Translations under genes and position numbers: made by a program
Assembly (NCBI GenBank): GCA_015487835.1
Contig: WFOY01000253.1
Location: 1 to 5,427 of the forward strand
Source: Aquificaceae bacterium
Lineage (GTDB): Bacteria > Aquificota > Aquificia > Aquificales > Aquificaceae
Direction of reading: 5' to 3'
DNA length: 5,427 nucleotides
The notes under the pieces: generated by a model
Databases searched by the model: none
What the model saw: the letters and a program-made list of their open reading frames with translations, nothing else
What the model was told of the DNA's origin: nothing
Part shown: positions 1-5,427 of the stretch, one piece after another
Position numbering within the stretch: the stretch's first letter is position 1
Layout of the letters: each line of letters begins with the position of its first letter

Positions 1-588
1 GTAGAAACCTATACCGTTCTCCCTCCAGGTGAAGGGAAAGATCTTCTTCTCCAGGTAGGGCTGGCGGACGCTGAAGTAGGTGGGTGGCTCGTGGTACTCG
101 TTGGTGATACCCAAGGGTATGAGGACCATACCGCCCCTCAGACCCAGATACCTGTTCACCCTGTAGTCGAGGAAGGCGAACTCTATGGCGACCTCTCCTC
201 CTTCCTCACCACCTTCCACCTTCGCGTGCTCGATCTCGATCTCCGAGTTGAACTTGAGCTTATCTGTGAAGGCGTAACCGAGGTAGGTTATGAACCTGAA
301 GAGGTCCGCCTCGAAGTTCTCCCCTGTCTGGGGTATGTTGGTGAACCATATCTCACCGTAACCGCCTATGGAGACACCCTTCGGGTTGAAGAGGGCCTTC
401 GAAGCTGCGGGACCGAGTCCTGTGTAGCTCCTGTACTCGGTTATCTCGGGAGCAGCTATCTCGAGCCTCAGCCTCCTTATTTCCTCCTTCAGGACCTCCA
501 CCTCCTCCTTGATCCTCTCGATCTCGTTCTCAGGCTGAGCCAGAACAGCTGAGGAGAGCAGCAGGGCACCTGTAACCAGCTTCCTCAT
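1..588 (-). CDS. Outer-membrane porin-like beta-barrel protein, N-terminal part (truncated by window edge)
   Basis: An open frame of 196 codons starts at the ATG at 588-586 and continues past the left edge without a stop. Residues 1-17 (MRKLVTGALLLSSAVLA) look like a Sec signal peptide: a basic start, a hydrophobic core and VLA before the probable cleavage site at Gln18. Residues about 20-46 are rich in Glu, Lys, Leu and Ile with heptad-like spacing, suggesting a short periplasmic coiled coil. From about residue 72 (VSIGGYGEIWF) there are alternating, aromatic-flanked strands such as FRFITYLGYAF and VAIEFAFLDYRV, ending in a conserved-looking stretch with EYHEPPTYFSV. This pattern resembles porin O/P-like outer-membrane proteins, often found in Aquificales and Proteobacteria. 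The start is supported by AGGAGGT at 603-597, 8 nt before the ATG. It lies 101 nt downstream of apbE on the same strand and has its own promoter candidate. The barrel and location are well supported; the transported substrate is unknown. Confidence 0.8.
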   Translation of the reverse strand, partial: MRKLVTGALLLSSAVLAQPENEIERIKEEVEVLKEEIRRLRLEIAAPEITEYRSYTGLGPAASKALFNPKGVSIGGYGEIWFTNIPQTGENFEADLFRFITYLGYAFTDKLKFNSEIEIEHAKVEGGEEGGEVAIEFAFLDYRVNRYLGLRGGMVLIPLGITNEYHEPPTYFSVRQPYLEKKIFPFTWRENGIGFY

Positions 589-596
589 CCCACCTT

Positions 597-603
597 ACCT
601 CCT
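597..603 (-). promoter_or_regulatory. Shine-Dalgarno site of the porin-like gene
   Basis: On the minus strand this reads AGGAGGT, a near-perfect match to the 16S anti-SD. It is followed by 8 nt and then the ATG at 588, which fixes the start codon just ahead of the signal peptide. Confidence 0.75.
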
Positions 604-608
604 GAGTT

Positions 609-637
609 GTTATAGAAAATGAAATCAAATCTCAATA
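609..637 (-). promoter_or_regulatory. Candidate sigma-70-type promoter for the porin-like gene
   Basis: On the minus strand, TATAAC (614-609) is a good -10 match. It is preceded either by TATTGA (637-632) at 17 bp or by TTGAGA (635-630) at 15 bp. The -10 ends 20 nt before the ATG, so the leader would be short, about 13 nt, with the SD near its 5' end. The -35 and spacer fall inside the downstream arm of the inverted repeat described separately, so a regulator of that repeat would act on this promoter. Identified by eye only; AT-rich gaps often give such matches. Confidence 0.35.
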
Positions 638-716
638 CCTAAAATCTATGATTTGGATCAGCTATTATCAAACATACAAGATACACAGACTATTTTTTGA
701 GATTGGATTTCTTTTT
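616..716. repeat. Imperfect inverted repeat, arms 616-635 and 697-716
   Basis: Bases 621-635 (GAAATCAAATCTCAA) and the reverse complement of 697-711 (GAAATCCAATCTCAA) match at 14 of 15 positions. Past one mismatch (620/712), four more A-T pairs (616-619 with 713-716) extend each arm to 20 bases, with 18 of 20 paired. The arms are 61 nt apart. The arm at 697-716 encodes the Lys-rich tail of ApbE, and the arm at 616-635 overlaps the porin promoter candidate. Five further pairs (641-645 with 692-696) are possible inside. There is no U-run following it as in a terminator. It may be a long RNA stem in the apbE-porin message, a paired protein-binding site, or a remnant of a small element. Confidence 0.6.
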
Positions 717-1520
717 TATGTAAACTGCCTCAAAGTATCTGAAGAAGGCTGGATTAAAGTACAGGGACCCGTCCCTGAACACCTCGAGGGATCCTACGTC
801 CGGATTTTCTCTGTAGAACCTCCTCCTAAGATCCCTCGGCATGGCGAACAGGGCTGTAGCATATGCATCGGCGAAGGTGCAGTTGGGATACACAACGGTT
901 ATCTGGACAAGGTCAGGGTCCTCCTGCCTTATGTGTTCCTTTATGTAGTTTCCTGAGGTTGAAAGGCAAAGGTCACGTGCGTTCACCATCTGGAGTAAAG
1001 ACCCGCCCTCAAGAGGGTCCCTTACCGCAAGGACCCGTCTGTGGCCCCAGACCTTCATGTCCCCGGCTATAGCTATGAAGCCCCACTCAGTTCTGGCATG
1101 TTCGTAACCCTTCTCCACAGCGTACCCCTTACCTATACCTCCCAGGTCTATCCTCACATCCCTACCCGCATAGACCTTACCTCCGTATATCCTCAGATCG
1201 CTCCCTCCAGATCCTAAGGTGATATCAAAGTAGCCGTAGGTCTTCTCCTTTGCTACCAATGCATCGGCTATAACCTCCAGGGTGTACTCGGACACGCTGA
1301 CAGGTCCCTTACCTGAGGATCTGTTTATAGCTGAGACCTCAGAACTGTCTATGAAGGTTGAGATCTTTTCCTCTACGGATCTTAGGAACATGTAGGTCTG
1401 ATAGACCTTCCTCTCATCGGGGAGGTCTATGACCGTATAGGTTCCCATGAGAAGAAAGACCCTCTCTACACCCCACAGGAGTGAAGCTACGACGAGTAAA
1501 GACATAAGGCCGATCACCAT
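690..1520 (-). CDS. apbE: FAD:protein FMN transferase, ApbE family
   Basis: ApbE enzymes use FAD and Mg2+ to attach FMN covalently to Thr or Ser of exported flavoproteins, such as those of Rnf, Nqr or NosR-type systems. This 276-residue protein has the family signatures in order: FLLMGT (22-27), FIDSSEVSAIN (56-66), GYFDIT (96-101), DLGGIGKGYA (125-134), IAGD (151-154), GNYIKEH (190-196) and ADAYATALF (217-225). Asp218 and Thr222 lie at the usual metal-binding positions. It is shorter than the common 300-350 residues, and the family's HI-DP-TG segment is loosened to HIRQEDPD. Residues 1-17 are hydrophobic and probably an export signal or anchor, with no lipobox Cys. The frame is bounded by an in-frame stop at 1538-1536, so 1520 is the most upstream start. 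No SD precedes it. Met6 at 1505 is an alternative, with GGTGATC 6 nt upstream. Its flavoprotein target is not in the window. The Lys-rich C-terminus (IKKKSNLKK) is encoded by an inverted-repeat arm. Confidence 0.88.
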   Translation of the reverse strand: MVIGLMSLLVVASLLWGVERVFLLMGTYTVIDLPDERKVYQTYMFLRSVEEKISTFIDSSEVSAINRSSGKGPVSVSEYTLEVIADALVAKEKTYGYFDITLGSGGSDLRIYGGKVYAGRDVRIDLGGIGKGYAVEKGYEHARTEWGFIAIAGDMKVWGHRRVLAVRDPLEGGSLLQMVNARDLCLSTSGNYIKEHIRQEDPDLVQITVVYPNCTFADAYATALFAMPRDLRRRFYRENPDVGSLEVFRDGSLYFNPAFFRYFEAVYIKKKSNLKK

Positions 1521-1537
1521 AGCATAAAATAAAGTTT
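1521..1537. promoter_or_regulatory. 17-bp divergent start region between apbE and the ADP-ribosylglycohydrolase gene
   Basis: The two divergent ATG codons (1520 minus, 1538 plus) are separated by 17 AT-rich bases. Neither start has a recognisable SD. TAAAAT at 1525-1530 sits where a -10 element would be for a leaderless plus-strand message, and TATTTT (1531-1526, minus) is a similar but poorer candidate the other way. No convincing -35 is seen for either. Any promoter must reach into the opposing coding region, or the true starts are internal: Met6 at 1505 for apbE and GTG at 1562 for the other gene. Confidence 0.4.
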
Positions 1538-2524
1538 ATGAAACCTATAGAGGAGAAGTTCGTGGGATCCATACTCGGATCTGCCCTCGGGGACGCAATA
1601 GGTAAGAGCGTGGAGGACGTTGTGGAGGAACAAGTTTACGAGTTTTACGGCGGCAGGATCGAGGGTTTTGTCCCACCCCACCCTTCAAGCCCAGCCTACG
1701 GACAGCTCCCTGAGGAGACGTCGGACGAAACTACTGTGATGAGGATACTCCTTGAGAGCCTGGTGATCAAAGGCAGCCTGGATATAAGGGATTTCCTGAG
1801 CAGGCTTATAGAATGGTACAGGGACGAAGCCAGCCACAGATACCCCGATCCCGGTCTGATAGCTTCTCTTGAGGTCCTGTCCGCAGGAGAAGACCCAGCG
1901 GTCCACGGTATAAGGTCATCCTCGGTGGAGGGGATCTTAAGAAGTGTGGTTATGGGACTTTTCCACTACTACAGTCCGGACCTTGCCTCGGAGGGGTCTA
2001 AGGTCGTGTGTATGCTGACACACAGAAGCGACGCCGTTTCTGACGGTGCGGCGGTTTTAGGTGCCTGCATAGCCTACCTCGTCTCCGAGGAGTTCGACCT
2101 GAGGTTCCTGGAGGAGAGGATAAGCTTCCTGAACGCTCTCAAGAGGTACGTGTCCAAAGACATCCACAGAAGGTACCTTGAGAAAGTCCAGAGACTTATC
2201 TACGAGGGTGCGGGCCTGGACAGGGCGATAAGGGAGATCGGTAACGGGAGTTTTGTCTTTGAGGCCCTTCCGTTGGCACTTTTTATATTTCTATCAAACA
2301 TAGAAACACCCTTAGAAGGTTTCTGGTGGGGTGTGAACTCCTACGGAGACTTCGGTGGTGACACGGACGCAGTGGGTTTCCTGGTTGGTTCCATGATAGG
2401 GTCCTACTTTGGGGTGGGTGTGTTTCCCGGTTACCTGCTTGAGAACCTGGAGAACAGCTCTCGCTATGAAGAACTGGCGAAAAAGCTATATGATATTACA
2501 GAAAAGATGATAATAAGGAGGTAA
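1538..2524 (+). CDS. ADP-ribosylglycohydrolase (ARH/DraG) family protein
   Basis: The family consists of all-helical, two-metal hydrolases that remove ADP-ribose from arginine, serine or other acceptors, or cut related ADP-ribose compounds. DraG, for example, reactivates nitrogenase reductase. At 328 residues this protein has the usual length. The N-terminal signature is [12 protein letters not shown] (11-22) with Asp19, followed by Glu26 where ARH enzymes often have a catalytic-site acid. SDET at 62-65 aligns with the family TDDT motif, [11 protein letters not shown] begins at 161, and [16 protein letters not shown] (273-288) is the C-terminal metal motif. Two changes stand out: the second Asp of TDDT is Glu64, and the Thr usual after the last Asp (DxDT) is Ala278. 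No signal peptide is seen, so it is probably cytoplasmic. The ATG at 1538 lacks an SD but keeps the whole first helix; GTG at 1562 has AGGAG 6 nt upstream. It is followed after 4 nt by hfq. Substrate is unknown; family call is firm. Confidence 0.85.
   Translation: MKPIEEKFVGSILGSALGDAIGKSVEDVVEEQVYEFYGGRIEGFVPPHPSSPAYGQLPEETSDETTVMRILLESLVIKGSLDIRDFLSRLIEWYRDEASHRYPDPGLIASLEVLSAGEDPAVHGIRSSSVEGILRSVVMGLFHYYSPDLASEGSKVVCMLTHRSDAVSDGAAVLGACIAYLVSEEFDLRFLEERISFLNALKRYVSKDIHRRYLEKVQRLIYEGAGLDRAIREIGNGSFVFEALPLALFIFLSNIETPLEGFWWGVNSYGDFGGDTDAVGFLVGSMIGSYFGVGVFPGYLLENLENSSRYEELAKKLYDITEKMIIRR
2515..2522 (+). promoter_or_regulatory. Shine-Dalgarno of hfq, embedded in the end of the upstream gene
   Basis: AAGGAGGT covers the last codons of the ADP-ribosylglycohydrolase gene and the first base of its TAA stop. 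The AGGAGG core is 7 nt before the hfq ATG at 2529. A ribosome terminating on the upstream gene ends on this site, which suggests translational coupling or re-initiation within one message. Confidence 0.7.
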
Positions 2525-2528
2525 GCAG

Positions 2529-2771
2529 ATGCCTTACAGACTACAGGAGAGCTTTTTGAACACCGCCAGGAAGAGAAGGGTCAAGGTTTCCATTTACTTA
2601 GTTAACGGGGTAAGGCTCCAGGGTAAGATAAGGTCCTTCGATATGTTCACCATACTGCTCGAGGACGGTAGGCAACAGACCCTGGTTTACAAACACGCTA
2701 TAACCACCATAATACCCCACGAGAGGTTGGAGATAGAGTTTGAGGAGGCGGGTGTGCCGGGGCAGGGTTAG
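2529..2771 (+). CDS. hfq: RNA chaperone Hfq
   Basis: Hfq forms a hexameric Sm-fold ring that binds small RNAs and mRNAs, acting in the cytoplasm in post-transcriptional control. The 80-residue protein shows the full Sm1 motif, with [19 protein letters not shown] at 20-38, and the Sm2 motif, with [12 protein letters not shown] at 52-63. The proximal-face RNA-binding residues are present: Gln6, Phe40, and Lys55 with His56 of YKHA. The rim patch is basic (RKRR, 14-17). A short acidic tail ([14 protein letters not shown]) replaces the long disordered tail of enterobacterial Hfq. In length and tail it resembles the Aquifex aeolicus protein as I recall it. The start has a strong SD that overlaps the end of the upstream gene. 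Its stop codon overlaps the stop of the opposing ferredoxin gene, and no terminator is visible after it. No separate promoter could be seen, so it probably depends on the message starting near 1538. Confidence 0.97.
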   Translation: MPYRLQESFLNTARKRRVKVSIYLVNGVRLQGKIRSFDMFTILLEDGRQQTLVYKHAITTIIPHERLEIEFEEAGVPGQG

Positions 2772-3100
2772 AACATCCCGGGAGGTTTTCCTCTCCCCAC
2801 CACGAGTCTCTCGACAGGCTTTCCCCCTTTAAGATGTTCCTTTATTATCTCATCAACGTCTTCACTTTTAACGTTCCCGTACCATACAGCGTCCGGATAG
2901 ACAACTATAGTGGGACCCATCATGCACGGACCAAGACAGCCCGTAGGTGTAACCATAACGCTCATGAAGAGTTCAGGGTCTCCCTGGAGTTTCTCCATAA
3001 ACACCTGGTAGAGGTCTCTGCTTCCCTTCTCCGCACAGGAACCTTGGGGGTGTCCTGGGGGTCTCTGGTTTACGCATATGAATACGTGTCTGAATTCCAT
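2768..3100 (-). CDS. [2Fe-2S] ferredoxin, thioredoxin-fold type
   Basis: This 110-residue protein carries the four-cysteine pattern of thioredoxin-like [2Fe-2S] ferredoxins: Cys9, Cys22, Cys55 and Cys59. It lies in the contexts [18 protein letters not shown] and [13 protein letters not shown], and matches in length and motif the structurally known A. aeolicus ferredoxin 4. The same fold occurs in the NuoE subunit of complex I and in hydrogenase-associated subunits; this protein is the free-standing form. The C-terminal helix region [19 protein letters not shown] and the ending GKPPGMF are typical. It acts as a cytoplasmic one-electron carrier or homodimer, with partners not established. The start at 3100 has GGAGG on the minus strand 7 nt upstream. 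An overlapping out-of-frame ATG lies between SD and start. The gene follows ogg after 71 nt, and its TAA overlaps the hfq stop by 4 bp in the opposite direction. Family and cofactor are secure; the role is not. Confidence 0.95.
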   Translation of the reverse strand: MEFRHVFICVNQRPPGHPQGSCAEKGSRDLYQVFMEKLQGDPELFMSVMVTPTGCLGPCMMGPTIVVYPDAVWYGNVKSEDVDEIIKEHLKGGKPVERLVVGRGKPPGMF

Positions 3101-3120
3101 TCCATCACCTCCGGCACGGT

Positions 3121-3126
3121 TTTATA
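3121..3126 (-). promoter_or_regulatory. Candidate -10 element of the ferredoxin gene
   Basis: TATAAA on the minus strand, inside a TTTTATAAAA run, lies 20 nt before the ferredoxin ATG. This is the same spacing as the -10 candidate of the porin-like gene. The matching -35 is poor: TGAAGA at 3150-3145 matches three of six bases with an 18-bp spacer. The element is weak alone but would allow expression independent of purEK-ogg. Confidence 0.3.
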
Positions 3127-3151
3127 AAATTCTAACAGTGCTTTTCTTCAC

Positions 3152-3163
3152 ACTCATATGAGT
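3152..3163. repeat. Perfect 12-bp palindrome ACTCATATGAGT upstream of the ferredoxin gene
   Basis: ACTCATATGAGT is identical to its reverse complement and lies in the 71-nt gap between ogg and the ferredoxin gene. It sits 25 bp upstream of the -10 candidate and 2 bp past a TTGACA (3171-3166, minus strand). Its size and symmetry fit an operator half-site pair for a dimeric regulator, but no second copy is seen in the window. As RNA it would form only a short 4-bp hairpin with no U-run, so it does not look like a terminator. Confidence 0.4.
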
Positions 3164-3171
3164 TCTGTCAA

Positions 3172-3855
3172 TTATTTTAGAATCTTTTTGGTTCTCACAT
3201 ACCATATGTAGAGGTCAAGCTCGGCCTGGGTTATACCTAAACGCCTGCATATCTCCGAAAGTATCCTTTCAGCCTCCATATACCTCTTAGGTGTCATGGT
3301 CTTCACCTCTGGAAACAGACCCGTGTCCACCATGAACCTGTAAACGTGCCTGTCCAGTATGGCGACATCTTTGAAACCTATGTTTCTGAGAAAGTGGGAA
3401 GCCTCCTTGTAACCAAAACCCTTTATCTTGTGTTTGGATCCAGGTTCGGCGATCAGCTTTCTGAGTTTGTGAGGGTCCCGCTCCTGGTCCAAGAGGCCTT
3501 TTATCTCCTCCCACCTACTCCTGAGATCGACTATCCTCTCCGCCCTCTGGTCGGGGAATCTGTGACCGTACTTAGCTATTATGCTTGTGAGTTCCTCCAC
3601 CGACATGCTTCTGAAACCTTCCGTGCCTACGGCGGCCTGGATCTTTATGCCCATGCTGGCTGAGGAGTTGGCTGTGAGTATGCAGAAGCATAGCTCGGAG
3701 AAGGTGTCCGCCTCGTAGTCTATATCCAGAAAAGGTCTGAAGTCAAAGTGGGTCACCCCTTCCCTGCCCAGACGGTCGAACTCCTCCATCCTCCTCTGGA
3801 CGTGTTCCCTCACCTTTGGGATCACTCCCTTCAGGATCTCTAAGGCTCTTCTCAT
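3172..3855 (-). CDS. ogg: 8-oxoguanine DNA glycosylase/AP lyase, Ogg2 type
   Basis: Ogg2 enzymes excise 8-oxoguanine from DNA and nick the abasic strand by beta-elimination. The 227-residue protein is of normal family length and belongs to the helix-hairpin-helix (HhH-GPD) superfamily. The hairpin IKGFGYKEASHFLRNIG spans 144-160 and carries the probable Schiff-base lysine Lys150, followed 18 residues later by the catalytic Asp168 in AILDRHVYRFM. This is the same spacing as in the Methanocaldococcus jannaschii enzyme. LCFCILTANSSASMGIKIQ (56-73) and the C-terminal DLYIWYVRTKKILK also match the family. There is no iron-sulfur cysteine cluster, which argues against Nth or MutY. Its ATG overlaps the purK stop as ATGA, and no strong SD precedes it, so translation probably depends on coupling to purK. 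The link to a purine operon is unexplained by known biochemistry. The stop is 71 nt before the ferredoxin start. Confidence 0.93.
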   Translation of the reverse strand: MRRALEILKGVIPKVREHVQRRMEEFDRLGREGVTHFDFRPFLDIDYEADTFSELCFCILTANSSASMGIKIQAAVGTEGFRSMSVEELTSIIAKYGHRFPDQRAERIVDLRSRWEEIKGLLDQERDPHKLRKLIAEPGSKHKIKGFGYKEASHFLRNIGFKDVAILDRHVYRFMVDTGLFPEVKTMTPKRYMEAERILSEICRRLGITQAELDLYIWYVRTKKILK

Positions 3856-4946
3856 GGGATCTTGATCTCTTCAGAGTAGATGAGATCTATGACCTTGTCC
3901 AGCTTAGATCTGACCTCGTGTTCTGATCTGCCCACTAAGTTCACATGGCCCATCTTTCTCCGTGGGCGTTTCTCCTTACCGTACCAGTAAACCTTAGCAC
4001 CCTCTACGCTCAATATATCACTCAGGTTCAGATCCTCCATGTCCATCCCGAGTATGTTAACCATGCCCGAGGGAGACTTTAGATGGGTTGAACCCAGTGG
4101 GAGGCCGCATATAGCCCTCACCAGGTTCTCGAACTGGGAGGTGTAGGTCCCGTCGAGGGTGTAGTGGCCTGTGTTGTGAGGCCTTGGGGCTATCTCGTTT
4201 ATCAGGATCCTACCGTTCCCGGTTACGAAGAACTCAACAGCTAAGAGGCCCACTACCTTGAGGTCCTCCATAAGGCTACATGTAATAGAGGCCGCCTCCT
4301 TCTCAACCTCGGGAAGGTGGGTAGTCCTGTTGTAAAGGAGGATGCCCTCTTTGTGGTAGTTTTCGGTAAGGGGAAAGACCTTGACCCTTCCGAGATCGTC
4401 CCTAACGCCTATCAGGGACACCTCCCTCTCAAAACTCACGAACTCCTCGACCACGAACCTCTCCTCCGGAGGGTGGTTGGACACTATCCTCGATAGGTCC
4501 TCTTCGGAACCGACCCTGTACTGGCCCTTGCCGTCGTAGCCCTGCCTCTCCGCCTTGACCACGGCGGGAAGGCCTAAGGTCCTGACCAGATCCCCGAGAA
4601 CCTCTCTATCACCCCAGAGGAACCTGGGAAGAGGGTATCCGAGCTTTAGGAGGGTCCTCTTCTCCTCTATCCTGCTCCTCTTCATAAGGAGAACCTCGGC
4701 GGAGGGCTTCATCTTATAGGACGCCTGGCTGAGTATATCCTCAGGTATGTGCTCGAACTCGGCGGTAACCACATCGGCCAAAGATAGGAACTCGCCCACG
4801 TCCTCGGGCGGAAACCACCTGTCGGCGATCCTGGAAGCCGGAGATCTTGGATTGGAGTCGAGGACCAGAAACTCCAGGCCGATCTTCCTGCCTTCCAAGA
4901 TGGTCATCCAGCCGAGCTGGCCTCCCCCCAGTATTCCTACTCTCAT
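3852..4946 (-). CDS. purK: 5-(carboxyamino)imidazole ribonucleotide synthase PurK
   Basis: PurK is an ATP-grasp enzyme that carboxylates AIR with bicarbonate and ATP to give N5-CAIR, the substrate of PurE. At 364 residues it is full length. The N-terminal nucleotide-like domain begins with [11 protein letters not shown] (4-14) and includes TAEFEHIP (61-68). The ATP-grasp domain shows Lys131, the loop RQGYDGKGQ (134-142), [14 protein letters not shown] (164-177), and the metal-binding end [15 protein letters not shown] (249-263) with Glu251. QFE at 271-273 and KMGH at 331-334 complete the family signature. Its ATG overlaps the purE stop (ATGA, 4946-4943), and its own stop overlaps the ogg start in the same way, so the three genes probably share one message. 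GAGG 8 nt upstream gives a modest SD. No key residue is missing. Confidence 0.97.
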   Translation of the reverse strand: MRVGILGGGQLGWMTILEGRKIGLEFLVLDSNPRSPASRIADRWFPPEDVGEFLSLADVVTAEFEHIPEDILSQASYKMKPSAEVLLMKRSRIEEKRTLLKLGYPLPRFLWGDREVLGDLVRTLGLPAVVKAERQGYDGKGQYRVGSEEDLSRIVSNHPPEERFVVEEFVSFEREVSLIGVRDDLGRVKVFPLTENYHKEGILLYNRTTHLPEVEKEAASITCSLMEDLKVVGLLAVEFFVTGNGRILINEIAPRPHNTGHYTLDGTYTSQFENLVRAICGLPLGSTHLKSPSGMVNILGMDMEDLNLSDILSVEGAKVYWYGKEKRPRRKMGHVNLVGRSEHEVRSKLDKVIDLIYSEEIKIP

Positions 4947-5425
4947 CCCTCTATCCTCATGTTCAGGACCTTCTCCTTTAATTTTTCGCTGTAATCACTG
5001 AGTTTCTTAGCTATCTCAGGATACTTCACCGACAGGATCCTGAGGGCTAAAAGGCCTGCGTTCGTGGAGTTGCCTATGGCCACCGTGGCTACGGGAACTC
5101 CAGCTGGCATCTGCACTATTGAGTACAGGGAGTCTACACCTGACAGGTATTTGGAGGGCACGGGGACACCGATCACAGGTAGGGTCGTGAGGGAGGCCAC
5201 CATGCCCGGGAGGTGGGCGGCACCACCTGCACCTGCTATGATCACCTCTATACCCCTGTCCCTGGCAGTCTTGGCGTACTCGAACATAAGGTCCGGGGTC
5301 CTGTGGGCTGACACCACCTTGGCCTCGTAGGGAACACCGAACTCACGGAGTATGTCGGCGGCACCCTTCATGTGGTCCCAGTCGGAAATGCTCCCCATTA
5401 TAATCCCTACCAGGGGTCCCTTCAT
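4943..5425 (-). CDS. purE: N5-CAIR mutase PurE (class I)
   Basis: PurE converts N5-CAIR to CAIR in purine synthesis. The 160-residue protein has the hallmark motifs GSISD (11-15), VVSAHRTP (37-44) with the catalytic His41, [12 protein letters not shown] (64-75) with His71, and [18 protein letters not shown] (95-112). The presence of purK directly downstream indicates the PurK-dependent bacterial class I enzyme rather than the class II AIR carboxylase. The ATG at 5425 lies two bases from the window end. It places GIIMGS at the expected distance from the N-terminus, so the gene is probably complete, but its SD and promoter are outside and a slightly longer start cannot be excluded. The stop TGA overlaps the purK ATG by 4 bp. 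Confidence 0.96.
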   Translation of the reverse strand: MKGPLVGIIMGSISDWDHMKGAADILREFGVPYEAKVVSAHRTPDLMFEYAKTARDRGIEVIIAGAGGAAHLPGMVASLTTLPVIGVPVPSKYLSGVDSLYSIVQMPAGVPVATVAIGNSTNAGLLALRILSVKYPEIAKKLSDYSEKLKEKVLNMRIEG

Positions 5426-5427
5426 AC

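Noticed and set aside
91..552. Plus-strand open frame of 153 codons opposite the porin-like gene
   Set aside because: It lies antisense to a gene with a signal peptide, a good SD and barrel-like strands. Its own translation has no family likeness and no SD, so it is a shadow frame.
648..956. Plus-strand open frame antisense to the 3' end of apbE
   Set aside because: It overlaps the ApbE coding region including the ADAYATALF motif and has no recognisable product. The GC-rich part is explained by apbE codon use.
2780..2796. Hairpin GGGAGG-TTTT-CCTCTCC just after the hfq stop as a terminator
   Set aside because: The stem is six base pairs with a bulge, there is no T-run on either strand after it, and the bases encode the conserved GKPPGMF end of the ferredoxin.
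3166..3171. Minus-strand TTGACA as the -35 of a standard ferredoxin promoter
   Set aside because: At 16-18 bp downstream the sequence is AAGAAA-like and not a -10 element. The good TATAAA is 39 bp away.
3346..3663. Plus-strand open frame within ogg
   Set aside because: It is antisense to the conserved glycosylase core with the catalytic Lys150 and Asp168, and shows no independent start signal or family motif.
5064..5330. Plus-strand open frame within purE
   Set aside because: It is entirely antisense to highly conserved PurE motifs, so it is a shadow frame.
1..5427. Mobile element, CRISPR array, tRNA or rRNA
   Set aside because: No transposase or integrase motif, no regularly spaced direct repeats, and no tRNA or rRNA-like sequence was seen. 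The genes are tightly packed housekeeping types.

Overview
The window looks like chromosomal DNA from a member of the Aquificales, probably Aquificaceae. Three things point there. The Hfq has the 80-residue length and acidic, glycine-ended C-terminus that I recall from Aquifex aeolicus Hfq. The small [2Fe-2S] protein is the thioredoxin-fold ferredoxin type known from A. aeolicus. The repair enzyme is the compact Ogg2 type, common in thermophiles and archaea. Codon use also fits, with heavy AGG and ATA. Base composition is around half G+C in the genes, and the few intergenic gaps are AT-rich. Genus and species cannot be assigned from the sequence alone.

Layout, left to right. (1) Bases 1-588, minus strand: N-terminal part of an exported outer-membrane porin-like protein that runs off the left edge. 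(2) Bases 589-689: an AT-rich gap with a promoter candidate and one arm of a long imperfect inverted repeat; the other arm lies in the end of the next gene. (3) Bases 690-1520, minus: an ApbE-type FAD:protein FMN transferase with an N-terminal export segment. (4) Only 17 bp separate its start from a divergent plus-strand pair: an ADP-ribosylglycohydrolase-family protein (1538-2524) and hfq (2529-2771), whose ribosome binding site sits on the end of the upstream gene. (5) hfq converges on a [2Fe-2S] ferredoxin gene (2768-3100, minus), and their stop codons overlap by 4 bp. (6) Upstream of the ferredoxin lies the tight minus-strand cluster purE (4943-5425), purK (3852-4946) and ogg (3172-3855), joined by two ATGA stop/start overlaps.

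Functionally, purE and purK form the two-step route from AIR to CAIR in purine synthesis. ogg removes oxidised guanine from DNA and appears to be translated from the same message. The ferredoxin may be read from that message or from its own AT-rich leader. The hfq/ARH pair suggests a regulatory message. The apbE/porin pair is envelope-related. There is no sign of a mobile element, phage, CRISPR array, tRNA or rRNA. Most of the window is ordinary housekeeping sequence. The points most worth a second look are the inverted repeat at the apbE/porin junction, the altered metal-site residues of the ADP-ribosylglycohydrolase, the 17-bp divergent start region, and the hfq/ferredoxin tail-to-tail overlap.
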